From NCBI GenBank assembly GCA_017303675.1, contig JAFLBX010000001.1:817970-881969 (forward strand): 64,000 nucleotides of DNA. Reading direction: 5' to 3'. A model generated the notes under the pieces. The model ran no database searches and was not told the DNA's origin. It saw nothing but the letters and a program-made list of their open reading frames with translations. Positions 9,926 through 18,104 of the stretch are shown in pieces. The position numbers and the translations under genes are program-made. The first letter of the stretch is position 1, and every line of letters begins with the position of its first letter. The DNA comes from Ignavibacteria bacterium (GTDB lineage: Bacteria; Bacteroidota; Ignavibacteria; Tepidaquicellales; OLB5).

Positions 9926-10030
9926 AAATCCTGTTTAAAATATTTGTTATAAAATAACGAAACCGGGCAAAAAACGCAATATATTTGGAATTTCTTTCTC
10001 AAAATTTGTTTAAAAATGAACAAATATTTC

Positions 10031-10086
10031 TTTGCTGTGCACATACACGATGCACTATCTTCGCAGTGTTGCACAATTGTGTGCAC
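10031..10086 (+). promoter_or_regulatory. Promoter with GTGCAC operator array, cassette 1
   Basis: A Bacteroidota-like promoter is visible: TTTG at 10031-10034, then 21 nt, then TATCTTCG at 10056-10063 (consensus TAnnTTTG). GTGCAC boxes surround it: 10037-10042 (2 nt after TTTG), ATGCAC at 10050-10055 touching the -7 element, TTGCAC at 10069-10074 (5 nt after the -7) and GTGCAC at 10081-10086 (6 nt further). CACAATTGTG at 10072-10081 is a perfect palindrome. The same box geometry occurs upstream of the paralogous small gene at 15440. Autoregulation by the encoded small protein is inferred. Confidence 0.7.
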
Positions 10087-10103
10087 TAAAATAAAACTTC
10101 AAA

Positions 10104-10313
10104 ATGCAGGAAGAAAATTTCGAAATTAAAAAGACTGAACTTAGGACAGCAAGAGGATACAGGCTTAAGCTTTCAACTCACCAAATGATAAAAAGTCTGC
10201 AGGAATTAACCGGCAGCGATGCTGATACGGTACTTACAGAATCAGTACTCCTTATGTATAAAAAGGTTATAGCAGAAAAAGAAAGTAAAACAAAAATAAA
10301 CATAATCTCATAA
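10104..10313 (+). CDS. Small ribbon-helix-helix-like regulator, cassette 1
   Basis: A 69-residue protein. Residues 18-57 read as strand-helix-helix: GYRLKLSTHQ (strand), MIKSLQELTG (helix A), then DADTVLTESVLLMYKKVIAEK (helix B). This matches the order and size of MetJ/Arc/CopG-type DNA-binding dimers. It is paralogous to the product of 15237-15440, sharing GYRL..STH..I..L...TG.D.D..L. It is the first gene of an operon; its TAA overlaps the AAGGAGG ribosome binding site of the secreted-protein gene starting 10 nt later. GTGCAC boxes flank its promoter. The fold is inferred by eye. An antitoxin role is unlikely because the partner is a large secreted protein. Confidence 0.68.
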   Translation: MQEENFEIKKTELRTARGYRLKLSTHQMIKSLQELTGSDADTVLTESVLLMYKKVIAEKESKTKINIIS

Positions 10314-10322
10314 GGAGGAAAT

Positions 10323-12926
10323 ATGAGAAATTTTGTAAAGAAACATAAAATATTAATTTCAGGGATACCGATTTTAACCGGTATTATAACGGCTGTATTA
10401 ATTCTGCTCTCACATGATAAGGAAGTAAAATTCAAAACGTACGATGCTGAAGGAAATGAGATAGAAATTACAGAAGAACAGCACCGTAACAGAATAAAAA
10501 AGCAAAAATCGAGTGAAGTTAAAGGTAAAATGGTTCATCTTGCTCCTGGATACGAAGAGTTTATGAAGAGCTACACCCAGGAAAAAATGATTCAGAAAAT
10601 GAATGAACATTTGAACATGCCTTCAGAAAACGATCCCGGTGATATGCCTGTAAACAACTGGATCTTTAAAGGACCTTACTCGGCTGATTCCAGAACATGG
10701 CCGGGAATGAAAATTTGCGGGAGGATCAGGGATCTTGAAATTGAAGGTGTGCCAAGCCTTAGGGCAGCAAGCGCTACCGGAGGTTTATTCAGCAGTGTTC
10801 TGATCTTTCCTTACCCGGTAAGCGATAATATCACAACATTAAGTATAGGCGCTTTTGCTACAAATCCGTCTGATTCTGCTATAATACTGCTTGGAACCGG
10901 CGAGCCGGAGTATTATCCCGGAAACGGTATGTGGAGAACGACCAATGGAGGCCAAACATGGAATCAGATTCCATCGAACTATATACCTCAATCAGGGCAA
11001 ATCAGAGAAATAAGATTTCAGCCCGGAAATAATAATATAGTTCATGCCGCCGGGAACAATGGCTACTTCAAATCAGTTGATGGCGGGGTTACATGGTCTC
11101 AAAAAGTTTCAGGTAATATAACCAGCCTCGATGTTCCAACATCATCATCAAATATAATTTTTATTACAAAAAGAAATGATGGTGTATATAAATCAACCAA
11201 TTTCGGTGAAAATTTCAGCAGGCAAAACAATTATCCGTTAACTGGCGGTAATTTAAAAACAGCCAGTGTTTCGATTGCTTATTCAAATATCAACTACGTT
11301 TATGTAACCGCCTCCGGTGATGATGGATTAACAAGAGGTCAACACCGGACCACAGATGGAGGAGCAACATGGCAGGATATTACATATAGAGTGAGCGGTA
11401 ATGTTGTACAGATTCACGGTACTAACGGTCAGGGTGACAGGAATAACTGCATAGGTGTTTCGCCAACTAATCCAAATCTTGTTATAATAGGCGGAGTTGA
11501 CGGAATCAGATCAACAAACGGTGGTGCATCATGGGCTTACATTCCTTTAAATATCGGCACAGTTCATGATGATTTTTGTGTGATAAAATGGCACAGCAAC
11601 GGCAATTCAGTTTATATTGGTACAGATGGGGGCATTTCACATTCTGTTAACGGTGGGGCAACATTCAGTACTGTTACAAGTATTTTTCCGGCGATGCAAT
11701 TTTGGGGAATAGATGCTGCAGCCAATAGTACAGGGTTCGTTATTACCGGCGGTACACAGGATAACTCAATTGTAAATTCATCAAATAATGGAAGTTCATG
11801 GTTTGTTTCTTCAGTTTGGGATGCAAGCCATACTACTATTGATAAAAATAATCCCGCTGTACAAATGTCAACACTTTTTTCAACTTCTGCGCATTCTGTA
11901 TACAGAACAACTAATTACGGTTTAAGCTGGTCTGATGTCACTGTTCCGTTTTCAAGCATTTATGGAGGAATGATCAGGAATGATAATGTAAGCCCGGTTT
12001 GGTATTACGTAAACCGCGGAAACAGGGTCTATGTATCAACTAATATTGGTACAAGCTGGTCTCAGGTAGGCGCTTCTTTTCCGGATGCTTATGTAGCCAA
12101 CATAAGTGTTGGAAGGTATTCTGCTCCTTATGCACCGTTATACGCGGTTCTGCCGAATACAACAACAAGAGTTTTGCTGTTTGACGGCTCAAATTGGGTT
12201 CAAAGAAATTCCGGTCTCCCGACAGCCAATATGAGTGTTATGGGACAACACCCTACAAATAATAATATTGCATTAATTTCAACAGCTTACGAAAGTTATC
12301 CGGGTCAAAAAATATATAAAACTACCAATAAAGGGGTCAGCTGGACGAACATATCCGGAAATTTTCCGAATTTTAGCATTACATCGCTTATTTTGCATCC
12401 AACTCTGAACAATGTTATGTTTGCCGGTACAACCTGGTGGGGTGTATATAAAACAACTGATGGCGGCTCAAACTGGTTCAGGTGGATGAACGGTATGCCC
12501 CAAAGCCAATGGGTTGAAGCATTAGCGTATGTTGACAGCAGTTCAATTAATGGTAAATTTTATGTAGTTGCAGGTACTCATGGAAGAGGCGCTTATGTAA
12601 GGGAGTCTGGCGGCGATGACCCGCTGACAGGCAATAACAACAACAATACCAGCCTGCCAAAAGAGTATTCATTGAATCAGAACTATCCTAATCCATTCAA
12701 TCCTTCAACAAGGGTTGATTTTGATCTGCCTGTTAGTGATGTTGTTACATTGCAGATATTTGACATCACAGGAAGGCTGGTGAAGGAGATCATGAACAAT
12801 AAGCTGTATCCGGCCGGAAGCCATTCATTTAATTTTGATGGCAGAGGACTTTCCAGCGGAGCATATTTCTACAGGATAACTACTCCGAAATTTACAGATG
12901 TGAAGAAAATGGTATTAGTAAAGTAA
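10323..12926 (+). CDS. Secreted BNR/sortilin-like beta-propeller with T9SS sorting domain
   Basis: An 867-residue protein with an N-terminal hydrophobic segment (about residues 10-29) serving as signal or anchor and a charged helical stretch to residue 110. Two groups of BNR/sortilin-like blades follow, with recurring TTNGG.TW, SVDGGVTW, STNGGASW and TTDGGSNW Asp-box motifs to about residue 740. The last 90 residues are the sorting module: NYPNPFNPST, DITGRLVKEI and a KKMVLVK end. The propeller suggests carbohydrate or protein binding at the cell surface. It is translated from a strong AAGGAGG site directly after the small regulator gene. No enzymatic residues can be assigned. Confidence 0.88.
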   Translation: MRNFVKKHKILISGIPILTGIITAVLILLSHDKEVKFKTYDAEGNEIEITEEQHRNRIKKQKSSEVKGKMVHLAPGYEEFMKSYTQEKMIQKMNEHLNMPSENDPGDMPVNNWIFKGPYSADSRTWPGMKICGRIRDLEIEGVPSLRAASATGGLFSSVLIFPYPVSDNITTLSIGAFATNPSDSAIILLGTGEPEYYPGNGMWRTTNGGQTWNQIPSNYIPQSGQIREIRFQPGNNNIVHAAGNNGYFKSVDGGVTWSQKVSGNITSLDVPTSSSNIIFITKRNDGVYKSTNFGENFSRQNNYPLTGGNLKTASVSIAYSNINYVYVTASGDDGLTRGQHRTTDGGATWQDITYRVSGNVVQIHGTNGQGDRNNCIGVSPTNPNLVIIGGVDGIRSTNGGASWAYIPLNIGTVHDDFCVIKWHSNGNSVYIGTDGGISHSVNGGATFSTVTSIFPAMQFWGIDAAANSTGFVITGGTQDNSIVNSSNNGSSWFVSSVWDASHTTIDKNNPAVQMSTLFSTSAHSVYRTTNYGLSWSDVTVPFSSIYGGMIRNDNVSPVWYYVNRGNRVYVSTNIGTSWSQVGASFPDAYVANISVGRYSAPYAPLYAVLPNTTTRVLLFDGSNWVQRNSGLPTANMSVMGQHPTNNNIALISTAYESYPGQKIYKTTNKGVSWTNISGNFPNFSITSLILHPTLNNVMFAGTTWWGVYKTTDGGSNWFRWMNGMPQSQWVEALAYVDSSSINGKFYVVAGTHGRGAYVRESGGDDPLTGNNNNNTSLPKEYSLNQNYPNPFNPSTRVDFDLPVSDVVTLQIFDITGRLVKEIMNNKLYPAGSHSFNFDGRGLSSGAYFYRITTPKFTDVKKMVLVK

Positions 12927-12946
12927 AAACTATGTTCAGCAATAAC

Positions 12947-12980
12947 AAAAAGTCCCGCTTTAACTCCGCGGGACTTTTTT
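12947..12980. terminator. Bidirectional intrinsic terminator
   Basis: AGTCCCGC at 12951-12958 pairs with GCGGGACT at 12968-12975, flanked by an A-run on the left and a T-run on the right. It separates the two convergent secreted-protein genes ending at 12926 and 13012 and can serve both. Confidence 0.9.
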
Positions 12981-13011
12981 GTTTACACAATATTTATTAA
13001 ATAACTTAAAT

Positions 13012-14766
13012 TTATTTTATAAGAACCATTTTTCTTGTTTCGGCAAATCCATCTGTTTCAAGCTTGTAAAAATAAATTCCGCTTGCATATTTTTCCGCAT
13101 TCCAGTCGTAATTATAAGTACCGGGAAGCAGATTTTGATTTATAAGTACTTCTACAACTTTACCGGTAATATCCATGACGGTTAAGGAAACTGCTGAAGC
13201 TTTTAGAATATCAAACCCGATATTAGTAACCGGATTAAAAGGATTTGGATAATTTTGCTGCAGGCTGTAATTTTTGGGAACTTCAGTTGAAATATTCTGA
13301 ATACCTATTAAGCAGTTAGCCTGTGAATACCTTAACCTTATAGTATCACCCGGCATTGGACCAAAACCAACAGCGTAGGAAATTCCTCCGCCTAATCCTT
13401 CACAAAAATGACAATAGCTCATAATAGTACCATATCTTGGACTGTAGCATCCGTTACTTTGTGGCTGAGGAATACATCCTTCGGGAAAACCATACTGGTT
13501 TGAATTTTCGGGTGTTATAATACAGGTATCAATTGGTCCCCCGGGCCACATGCAGGCATGTGTATGCCTTGAGCCTACATTATGTCCCATTTCGTGTGTT
13601 ACAACAGATACTGTCCATGAATACTGCGGATACGGCAAGTAGCTGGTTTGGATAACACTTACAGCATAAGAACCCGAAGAATCGGCGGGATTATATGGTT
13701 TACATAAGCTTCTGATGTGTGCGATACCTCCGCTTACATCTGTTCTTGTTGAAATTAAATGTGCTATATGGCTGCCGGACATATTGTTCTGGATCTGTGC
13801 ACCAAACCTTTGCCTCATATTGTAAGTATCGTATCCTATCATCGGGTCGGGGCTGTTGTAATATAATATTGAACCAATTTCCATAGGAATGTTTTCATTC
13901 TGGTAAAGAGTTTTTGTGACAGCAAAAAAGCCGTTAATGTAATTCACAAGCGTAGTTGTGTTTTGACCAGCATCTAACCACATTTGGTAATCTGCAACAA
14001 ATAAAACTTTAACCGGATTATTAACCATATTCATTTGGGGAGTTTCACCTGAAACATGGTTAGCTTCAACCGGAAAAGTTGATTTTTCTTCTAATCCTTC
14101 AAGCTTGCAGACAAAAGGATTACTTTTGTATAAAGTAAAATCATTATAATAAATATAGTCACCGGGGGAGCTTTCTCCGTTATTAACAGGACCCAGCACC
14201 CAGTTTCCGTTTTCATCAGAAACAATACCTTCTATATGATCTTCAAAAATGCTGATTACGGCAACTGAACCGCCGTTTCCTTTTATTATGCCGTTGTAAT
14301 GCAGAGAGTTTTGTCTGAAAGACTGTTCTTTATAAATTCCTGATTCAAAAGAGTATATTTTAAAATCATCAGAAAGTGGTTTAAAGGCAGTCAGTTCAAG
14401 TTCAATATTTTTGTTGCCGGCAGGAAAAATAAAATTTATGTTGCTGTATTTAGCTGATAAAAATTCTGACAGAGCCTGCCTGTTAATTTTTAAGAATTCG
14501 CTTTGATAGGCAAATTCGCCGCGGGCTTTTTGGTTCACCGGAGCAGGAGAAAAAATTTCTATATTGCTGAAATACTCATTTCCTTTTTTTAACGCAATGG
14601 TTTGAGCAGCAGTTTTATTGGATTTAAGCAATTCTCTTAAATAAGAATTTTGAGGAGTATTGTTTGTATGTCCGGGGTTATTACTGAACCCTATAAAAAA
14701 AGCAACCGATGCAAACAAACATAAAACAAAAAAAAAGCTGAAAAAACCGGTTTTAAATTTATTCAT
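13012..14766 (-). CDS. Secreted reprolysin-type (M12B-like) zinc metalloprotease with T9SS sorting domain
   Basis: The 584-residue protein has a signal peptide (about residues 8-24) and a propeptide-like region to about residue 235. The catalytic domain holds the extended zinc motif HEMGHNVGSRH at about 389-399, followed by a Cys-rich segment (TCIITPENSN, MSYCHFCEG) containing the Met-turn-like IMSY. The last 90 residues form the sorting module with NYPNPFNPVT and a terminal KKMVLIK. It should be an exported endopeptidase matured by propeptide removal. It lies 7 nt downstream of the lipoprotein gene in the operon of the second ribbon-helix-helix-like protein. The zinc motif makes the assignment strong. 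Confidence 0.93.
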   Translation of the reverse strand: MNKFKTGFFSFFFVLCLFASVAFFIGFSNNPGHTNNTPQNSYLRELLKSNKTAAQTIALKKGNEYFSNIEIFSPAPVNQKARGEFAYQSEFLKINRQALSEFLSAKYSNINFIFPAGNKNIELELTAFKPLSDDFKIYSFESGIYKEQSFRQNSLHYNGIIKGNGGSVAVISIFEDHIEGIVSDENGNWVLGPVNNGESSPGDYIYYNDFTLYKSNPFVCKLEGLEEKSTFPVEANHVSGETPQMNMVNNPVKVLFVADYQMWLDAGQNTTTLVNYINGFFAVTKTLYQNENIPMEIGSILYYNSPDPMIGYDTYNMRQRFGAQIQNNMSGSHIAHLISTRTDVSGGIAHIRSLCKPYNPADSSGSYAVSVIQTSYLPYPQYSWTVSVVTHEMGHNVGSRHTHACMWPGGPIDTCIITPENSNQYGFPEGCIPQPQSNGCYSPRYGTIMSYCHFCEGLGGGISYAVGFGPMPGDTIRLRYSQANCLIGIQNISTEVPKNYSLQQNYPNPFNPVTNIGFDILKASAVSLTVMDITGKVVEVLINQNLLPGTYNYDWNAEKYASGIYFYKLETDGFAETRKMVLIK

Positions 14767-14773
14767 AGTTAAT

Positions 14774-15250
14774 TTATTGTTTAATTTTATTAATCGTTAA
14801 TTTTCCTTTTGATTTTAAGCCCGAATAAGTAATATGGCTCCAGTTGCCCGTTGAGGGCTTACCGGATGCCTCTATGGTGAAATATACGTTATCATCTGTT
14901 GCATCGGGGCAGAATTTAATTCCTATTAGTCCGGTACTTTTATCATAATTCGTTTCTGTTTTGCATCCGGCAATTTTATTATTAATGTAAAAATCACCGG
15001 CAAATACAGTATCAATGTTGATAACTGATGACAAATTTCCGGAATTGTTTAATTTAGATATCAGAATATCGCCTGAATGTATAAGCCCTTCAGCAGAGTC
15101 AAGCATACTGTAGTAATATTTACCTTCCGGGTTATTGCTTTTCTTTTTATCCGAAGACGCTGAACATGAAATAATAGCAAAACAGAATATCATAAACAAA
15201 ACAATTAACATATAATTGCCGGTATTTTGCAGAAATTTAGATATCATCAT
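14774..15250 (-). CDS. Putative lipoprotein of the metalloprotease operon
   Basis: A 158-residue protein with a hydrophobic N-terminus ending in a lipobox-like IISCSASS (Cys about residue 29), so it is likely anchored to a membrane. The mature part appears beta-rich and includes ISKLNNSGNLSSV, a CKTETNYDKS segment and a closing SHITYSGLKSKGKLTINKIKQ. No family is recognised. Its start codon overlaps the last 14 nt of the upstream small regulator gene, and its stop is 7 nt before the metalloprotease gene, so the three are tightly coupled. A chaperone, inhibitor or anchor for the protease would be reasonable but is not shown. Confidence 0.7.
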   Translation of the reverse strand: MMISKFLQNTGNYMLIVLFMIFCFAIISCSASSDKKKSNNPEGKYYYSMLDSAEGLIHSGDILISKLNNSGNLSSVINIDTVFAGDFYINNKIAGCKTETNYDKSTGLIGIKFCPDATDDNVYFTIEASGKPSTGNWSHITYSGLKSKGKLTINKIKQ

Positions 15251-15440
15251 TATTTTTCCTTTGTAAATGAAATTTTTCAGAGTTATCCAGTTCTTTAAGC
15301 AATAACAGGCAACAGCGGTTTAAAAGCTTATCATGATCATAACCTGTAATATGTTTAAGGTTAGCTATCAGGTTGTGAGTTGATTTTGTCAGCCTGTATC
15401 CTTTTGAAATCCTTATTTTATTTATATTTTTTTTAATCAT
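15237..15440 (-). CDS. Small ribbon-helix-helix-like regulator, cassette 2
   Basis: The start is placed at the ATG at 15438-15440 (MIKKNINKIRISKGYRL, 67 residues). The open frame continues to 15548, but those codons run through the promoter and GTGCAC boxes, and the protein aligns with its paralog only from this Met. Residues 14-50 again read strand-helix-helix: GYRLTKSTHN, LIANLKHITG, DHDKLLNRCCLLLLKEL. The pattern GYRL..STH..I..L...TG.D.D..L is shared with the product of 10104-10313. It is the first gene of an operon with a lipoprotein and a metalloprotease, and it is divergent from a SPYFN-family gene. DNA binding is inferred from the fold. Confidence 0.66.
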   Translation of the reverse strand: MIKKNINKIRISKGYRLTKSTHNLIANLKHITGYDHDKLLNRCCLLLLKELDNSEKFHLQRKNNDDI

Positions 15441-15451
15441 CAAAACGGATT

Positions 15452-15507
15452 GTGCACTTTTTAGTGCACTTAAGTGAAAATAATAAAAAATTCCGGTGCA
15501 CTCCAAA
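15452..15507 (-). promoter_or_regulatory. Promoter with GTGCAC operator array, cassette 2
   Basis: Read on the minus strand: TTTG at 15507-15504, 2 nt, GTGCAC at 15501-15496, then TATTTTCA at 15482-15475 (21 nt after TTTG). Five nt later comes GTGCAC at 15469-15464, then 6 nt, then GTGCAC at 15457-15452, ending 11 nt before the ATG. Spacings of 2, 21, 5 and 6 nt are identical to those upstream of the gene at 10104. The -7 element is less perfect than consensus TAnnTTTG. Confidence 0.68.
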
Positions 15508-15639
15508 GAAAAATTTGAATAATTGTGACAGTTAAATGTAAACCGCAATAACAGAAATTTAATAAAAAGAGATGATTTTTGGCATTTTTAGCGCATATAA
15601 AATTGACGAATTTTAGGGTATAAAAATTACCGGATATAA

Positions 15640-17121
15640 TTGCATTCACTCAAAATTACTGAAATTCTGAAGACATTTTCAGTAAAGGAACTGAAAGAAT
15701 TTGAAAAATTTATTTCCAGCCCGTTTTTTTCCAGGGGAAGAAATGTTGTGCCAATTTATAAAGCAGTAAAAAAATTTTACCCTGCGTTTAATGATAAAAA
15801 ATATAATAAAGAAAATATTTACAGACTTGCGTATAAAAATAAAAAATTCAGCAGCCCTGTATTCAGAAGGCTGATTTCGGACCTGACTTTGCTTGCAGAA
15901 GAATATTTAAGGTATTTATGGTTCAATTCTGAAGGTATAGAGCGCGAAATAGCCTTAGCGTGCGGATACTCACGGAAAAAGAAATTTAAACTAATGGCTC
16001 CTTCCCTTAAAAAGCTTTCTCAGCGGCTGTATACTATGCAGATTGATCAGGATTATTTTGAATATTTATATCAGCTGCAGTGTATGTATGTACATTACTA
16101 TCAATGTACCAGCGATAACTACAGGCTGCATTTAAGAAATTGTATCGATAAAGGCGAATTTCTTGTATTAAACGTTTTAAGCAGGCTGGCGCAGATACTG
16201 CATGATAATTTTGTTCTTAAACACGCGTATAACTGTGATTATGAAGAAAATATTCTGAATGCGTTTAAAGATAATTTTTCAATTGAAGGTTTTATTAATA
16301 TGGTTTCCCGCAAAGAAGGCAGGTATAATAAAATTATCAATTTTTATTCTTCATTAATAAAACTTTATATTGATGCAGAAAAAAAGATAAACAATAAAGT
16401 GCAGGAAATTGAAGATGATTTTATGATGTCTTTCGGCAGCCTTAAAGAAATTTATAATGAGCTTTATTACAGCGAAAGAAATCTTGCCGGCGTAATATTA
16501 ACTACATACTGTACACTAAAGATAAACGAAGGACTGGATGTTTTTGTGAAGCATATTTTTGAGCTGTATAAATTTACGCTTCAGGAAAATATACTGCTTT
16601 ACAACGGTTTTATTCCTTACCAGATATATCTTGATTATATTTCAAAAGCAATTTTTCTTAATAAAACAGAGGATGCAGAAAACTTTATAAATGAATATAC
16701 GGAAAAGCTAAACCCTGAAGTAAAAGATCTTGCCTATGGGCAAAGTATGGCAATGCTGATGCTGAATAAAAAAAATTTTACGGGCTCTCTGGAAATTTTA
16801 AAAAAAATAAAACCTTTTGATTTAAAAAACAAATGTGAAATCAGAATACTGCAGGCGGTAAATTTTTATGAATTAGGATACTATGATACCCTTGAGCATT
16901 TTATTGAAACTACTTTAAAGATGCTTGAAAAAAATGAAAATATTACAATCTACAAAAGAAAAATATATGTTCCGTTTTTTTCTTATCTTAAGAAGTTGAT
17001 TAAATTGAGATACAAAAATACAGATAAAATTGAAGCAGAATTATTGATCAATAATATTAACTCCGAAAAATACTTTTCTTACAAAAAATGGCTGGTGGAA
17101 AAATTTAAAGAATTTGTTTGA
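15640..17121 (+). CDS. SPYFN-family helical-repeat protein 2
   Basis: A 493-residue soluble helical protein starting at a TTG codon; this start places ILKTFSVKELKEFEKF at the same distance from the N-terminus as in its paralogs. The motif is ISSPFFSRGRN here, followed by KFSSPVFRRLISDLTLLAEEYL near residue 70-95. The TPR-like hairpin NFINEYTEKLNPEVK ... FTGSLEILKKIK lies near 350-395, and the C-terminus is KKWLVEKFKEFV. The gene is very AT-rich and Lys/Asn/Ile-rich compared with its neighbours. It is divergent from the ribbon-helix-helix-like gene at 15440, mirroring the 8447-10313 arrangement. Function unknown. Confidence 0.73.
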   Translation: MHSLKITEILKTFSVKELKEFEKFISSPFFSRGRNVVPIYKAVKKFYPAFNDKKYNKENIYRLAYKNKKFSSPVFRRLISDLTLLAEEYLRYLWFNSEGIEREIALACGYSRKKKFKLMAPSLKKLSQRLYTMQIDQDYFEYLYQLQCMYVHYYQCTSDNYRLHLRNCIDKGEFLVLNVLSRLAQILHDNFVLKHAYNCDYEENILNAFKDNFSIEGFINMVSRKEGRYNKIINFYSSLIKLYIDAEKKINNKVQEIEDDFMMSFGSLKEIYNELYYSERNLAGVILTTYCTLKINEGLDVFVKHIFELYKFTLQENILLYNGFIPYQIYLDYISKAIFLNKTEDAENFINEYTEKLNPEVKDLAYGQSMAMLMLNKKNFTGSLEILKKIKPFDLKNKCEIRILQAVNFYELGYYDTLEHFIETTLKMLEKNENITIYKRKIYVPFFSYLKKLIKLRYKNTDKIEAELLINNINSEKYFSYKKWLVEKFKEFV

Positions 17122-17155
17122 AAGCAAATAATAAGTTAAATTAATAAATCAGTTC

Positions 17156-17491
17156 CTAATCGCCGTATTTAATTATTTTCACTTTCTCCTCGGTTATCAG
17201 AGAGCTTCCGATCATACCGGTTTCTTCAAATACATCCTTAAGACGGTTGATGTTATCTTCCGTATCGGCAATTTCTATTACTATTGGCAGATCGCTTGAT
17301 AACTCAATCAGGTCGCTGGTATGGATAAGGCTTGCCCTCCCAAATCCTGTGATGCCCCGCAGAACGGTAATGCCCGCATATTGATGTTCCCTGAGATAGT
17401 TCGTCAAATATTTGTAAAGATTTTTGCCTTCATATTTATCGCTTTCGCCTATAAATATCCTGAGCAGTGTACCGGTGGATTCTTTTTGCAT
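17156..17491 (-). CDS. DUF190 family protein (PII-like fold)
   Basis: This 111-residue protein matches DUF190: LLRIFIGESDKYEGKNLYKYLTNYLREHQYAGITVLRGITGFG near residues 9-52, then LSSDLPIVIEIADTEDNI. DUF190 proteins share the ferredoxin-like trimeric fold of PII signalling proteins and are frequently next to crcB/fluC fluoride channel genes, as here (crcB ends 140 nt upstream on the same strand). The spacer carries no clear terminator, so cotranscription is possible. A role in fluoride tolerance follows from gene association, not from a known mechanism. Confidence 0.9.
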   Translation of the reverse strand: MQKESTGTLLRIFIGESDKYEGKNLYKYLTNYLREHQYAGITVLRGITGFGRASLIHTSDLIELSSDLPIVIEIADTEDNINRLKDVFEETGMIGSSLITEEKVKIIKYGD

Positions 17492-17631
17492 GATCTTTAT
17501 TCCCGCAATGCAGGAACCCCTTAAATTTACGCTTTCAGTAAGAATTGCGCCAAGAATTTAAAATCATTTTGTTATTACAACACCACTATATATAATAACA
17601 GGAATTACAATTTATTTGTTGCAGAAAACGA

Positions 17632-18009
17632 TCATTTTGCAATCAGTATGGCAAGCTCCTTGCCCGCATATACTGCGGCTATACAAAGAATTACGTTTAG
17701 AGCGATGTTAAGGGCAAACAGCATCATCTGGTTAAGCTCCATTAGGCGGAAAGATTCATATGCAAAGGCTGACATTGTAGTGAATCCGCCAAGCATTCCA
17801 ATGGTTATAAAATCACGCATTTCCGGAGAAATATTTCTGCCAAGTGAAACGGAATAGATAATAAATCCTAATACAAAACTACCCAGAATGTTGACTGCCA
17901 GCGTGCCCAAGGGGAAAGCAGGCAGAAGGTTGTTTATATACCGCGATAGTAGGTAACGCGATACCGCGCCTATGAATCCGCCGAGACCTATGTAGAGTAT
18001 ATTCAACAT
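17632..18009 (-). CDS. crcB: Fluoride channel/exporter CrcB (FluC)
   Basis: A 125-residue protein with four membrane spans, the normal size for this dual-topology dimeric channel. Conserved features are GGFIGAVSRYLLSRYI (residues 10-25), FPLGTLAVNILGSFVLGFI (36-54) and GMLGGFTTMSAFAYES (about 92-107). The usual TTFSTF Phe-box reads TTMSAF, so one Phe position is Met. It exports fluoride ions. It is divergent from chrA across 95 nt. I looked for the conserved core of a fluoride riboswitch upstream and did not see one. Confidence 0.93.
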   Translation of the reverse strand: MLNILYIGLGGFIGAVSRYLLSRYINNLLPAFPLGTLAVNILGSFVLGFIIYSVSLGRNISPEMRDFITIGMLGGFTTMSAFAYESFRLMELNQMMLFALNIALNVILCIAAVYAGKELAILIAK

Positions 18010-18104
18010 AATTCAAAATTAAATATATAAGAGCGAATATTAAAGGGAGAAGAAAGAAAAGTCTAGCATCACTTTTAATTGACTTAAAAATCCGGAAAAC
18101 TTTT

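Noticed and set aside
10104-12926. Toxin-antitoxin pair built on the RHH-like protein
   Set aside because: The partner is an 867-residue exported propeller with a sorting domain, not a small toxin; autoregulated operon control fits better.
15441-15548. N-terminal extension of the second RHH-like protein
   Set aside because: It covers the promoter and three GTGCAC boxes, and the paralog aligns only from the internal Met at 15440.
18010-18104. Fluoride riboswitch upstream of crcB
   Set aside because: I looked for the conserved crcB-motif core on the minus strand and saw no matching segments or pseudoknot.
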